From Acidimicrobiia bacterium (GTDB lineage Bacteria; Actinomycetota; Acidimicrobiia; Acidimicrobiales; Ilumatobacteraceae), in the NCBI GenBank assembly GCA_010030605.1, contig RHCK01000079.1:1-7310 (forward strand): a stretch of 7,310 nucleotides of DNA, given 5' to 3'. Numbering within the stretch: the first letter of the stretch is position 1; each line of letters begins with the position of its first letter. Under the pieces are notes generated by a model that searched no databases, was not told the DNA's origin, and worked only from the letters and a program-made list of their open reading frames with translations. A program made the position numbers and the translations under genes. Shown here in pieces: positions 7,066 through 7,310 of the stretch.

Positions 7066-7310
7066 ATGATTTCCAGCATTCGCTCGGCGAGCGTCATTGG
7101 ATCCCACGGGGTCGCGGTGGTGGTGGAAGTCCACATCGGTGTCGGGCTCCCCGCGTTCACCATTCTCGGGCGCCCCGACGACATGTGTCGCGAATCGCGT
7201 GATCGCATCCGCACCGCCGTGTTGTCGAGCGGTTTTCATTGGCCCTCGCACCGCATCACGGTGAATCTGGCTCCTTCGACGCACCGCAAGACCGGCACCG
7301 CGCTCGATGT
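7066..7310 (+). CDS. comM: YifB/ComM family Mg-chelatase-like AAA+ ATPase, N-terminal part only (runs off window)
   Basis: An open frame from ATG 7066 to the window end gives 81 complete codons. They match the N-terminal Lon-protease-like domain of YifB/ComM: ISSIRSASVIGSHGVAV, VEVHIGVGLPAFTILGRPDD (21-40), CRESRDRIRTAVLSSGF (41-57) and HRITVNLAPSTHRKTG (62-77). The family is usually about 500 residues, with the AAA+ ATPase and C-terminal domains lying beyond the window. ComM is a hexameric helicase that helps branch migration when transforming DNA is integrated in naturally competent bacteria; its role in actinobacteria is unproven. Shine-Dalgarno GAGG with 5-nt spacing supports this ATG. 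GTG at 7060 is in frame two codons earlier but overlaps the Shine-Dalgarno. In many genomes dprA and yraN are neighbours; here the upstream neighbour is a divergent lipoprotein gene. Identification of the family is firm. Confidence 0.92.
   Translation, partial: MISSIRSASVIGSHGVAVVVEVHIGVGLPAFTILGRPDDMCRESRDRIRTAVLSSGFHWPSHRITVNLAPSTHRKTGTALD

Noticed and set aside
6939..7214. Upstream in-frame extension of the lipoprotein gene on the minus strand
   Set aside because: It would overlap the clearly identified comM start on the other strand and would bury the signal peptide and lipobox inside the protein.

Overview
This is a compact stretch of a high-GC actinobacterial chromosome. I infer Acidimicrobiia or a near relative. 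The grounds are GC- and CGA/CGC-rich coding sequence, very short or negative intergenic gaps, promoters placed for leaderless transcripts, and a carbonic anhydrase very like mycobacterial Rv1284. The taxonomy is an inference from style and gene content, not from a marker gene. No insertion sequence, CRISPR array or integrase was seen.

Layout. Positions 1-435 hold the 3' part of rdgB (nucleotide pool sanitation). It abuts, stop to stop, a minus-strand PLP enzyme of the D-threonine aldolase / D-serine dehydratase family (436-1509), which follows a minus-strand tRNA-Leu(UAG) (1542-1623). Back to back with the tRNA is a small EthD-family gene (1658-1948); the two divergent promoters share bases. 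Positions 1964-2632 encode a minus-strand SufR-like winged-helix regulator with a cysteine-rich C-terminus. Across a 91-bp, dyad-rich divergent promoter region lie two tandem fold-type II PLP enzymes. The first (2724-4265) is cysteine-synthase-like and uncharacterised. The second (4279-5547) is threonine-synthase-like with an N-terminal Cys cluster. Then come a short beta-carbonic anhydrase (5544-6065, minus), a clpP gene with a large internal deletion (6103-6431), a probable two-way hairpin, a small lipoprotein gene (6462-6938, minus) and the first 81 codons of a comM/yifB-type Mg-chelatase-like ATPase gene (7066 to the end).

How the parts relate. Most genes look like independent housekeeping or accessory units packed in alternating orientation. 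The one block that looks like a regulated system is the SufR-like regulator divergent from the two PLP enzymes (1964-5547). A plausible but unproven reading is amino-acid or sulfur metabolism controlled by an iron-sulfur or redox sensing repressor. The clearest anomaly is clpP: its intact N-terminal half is joined out of frame to the last 16 codons, losing all three catalytic residues. It is either a recent pseudogene or an assembly deletion.
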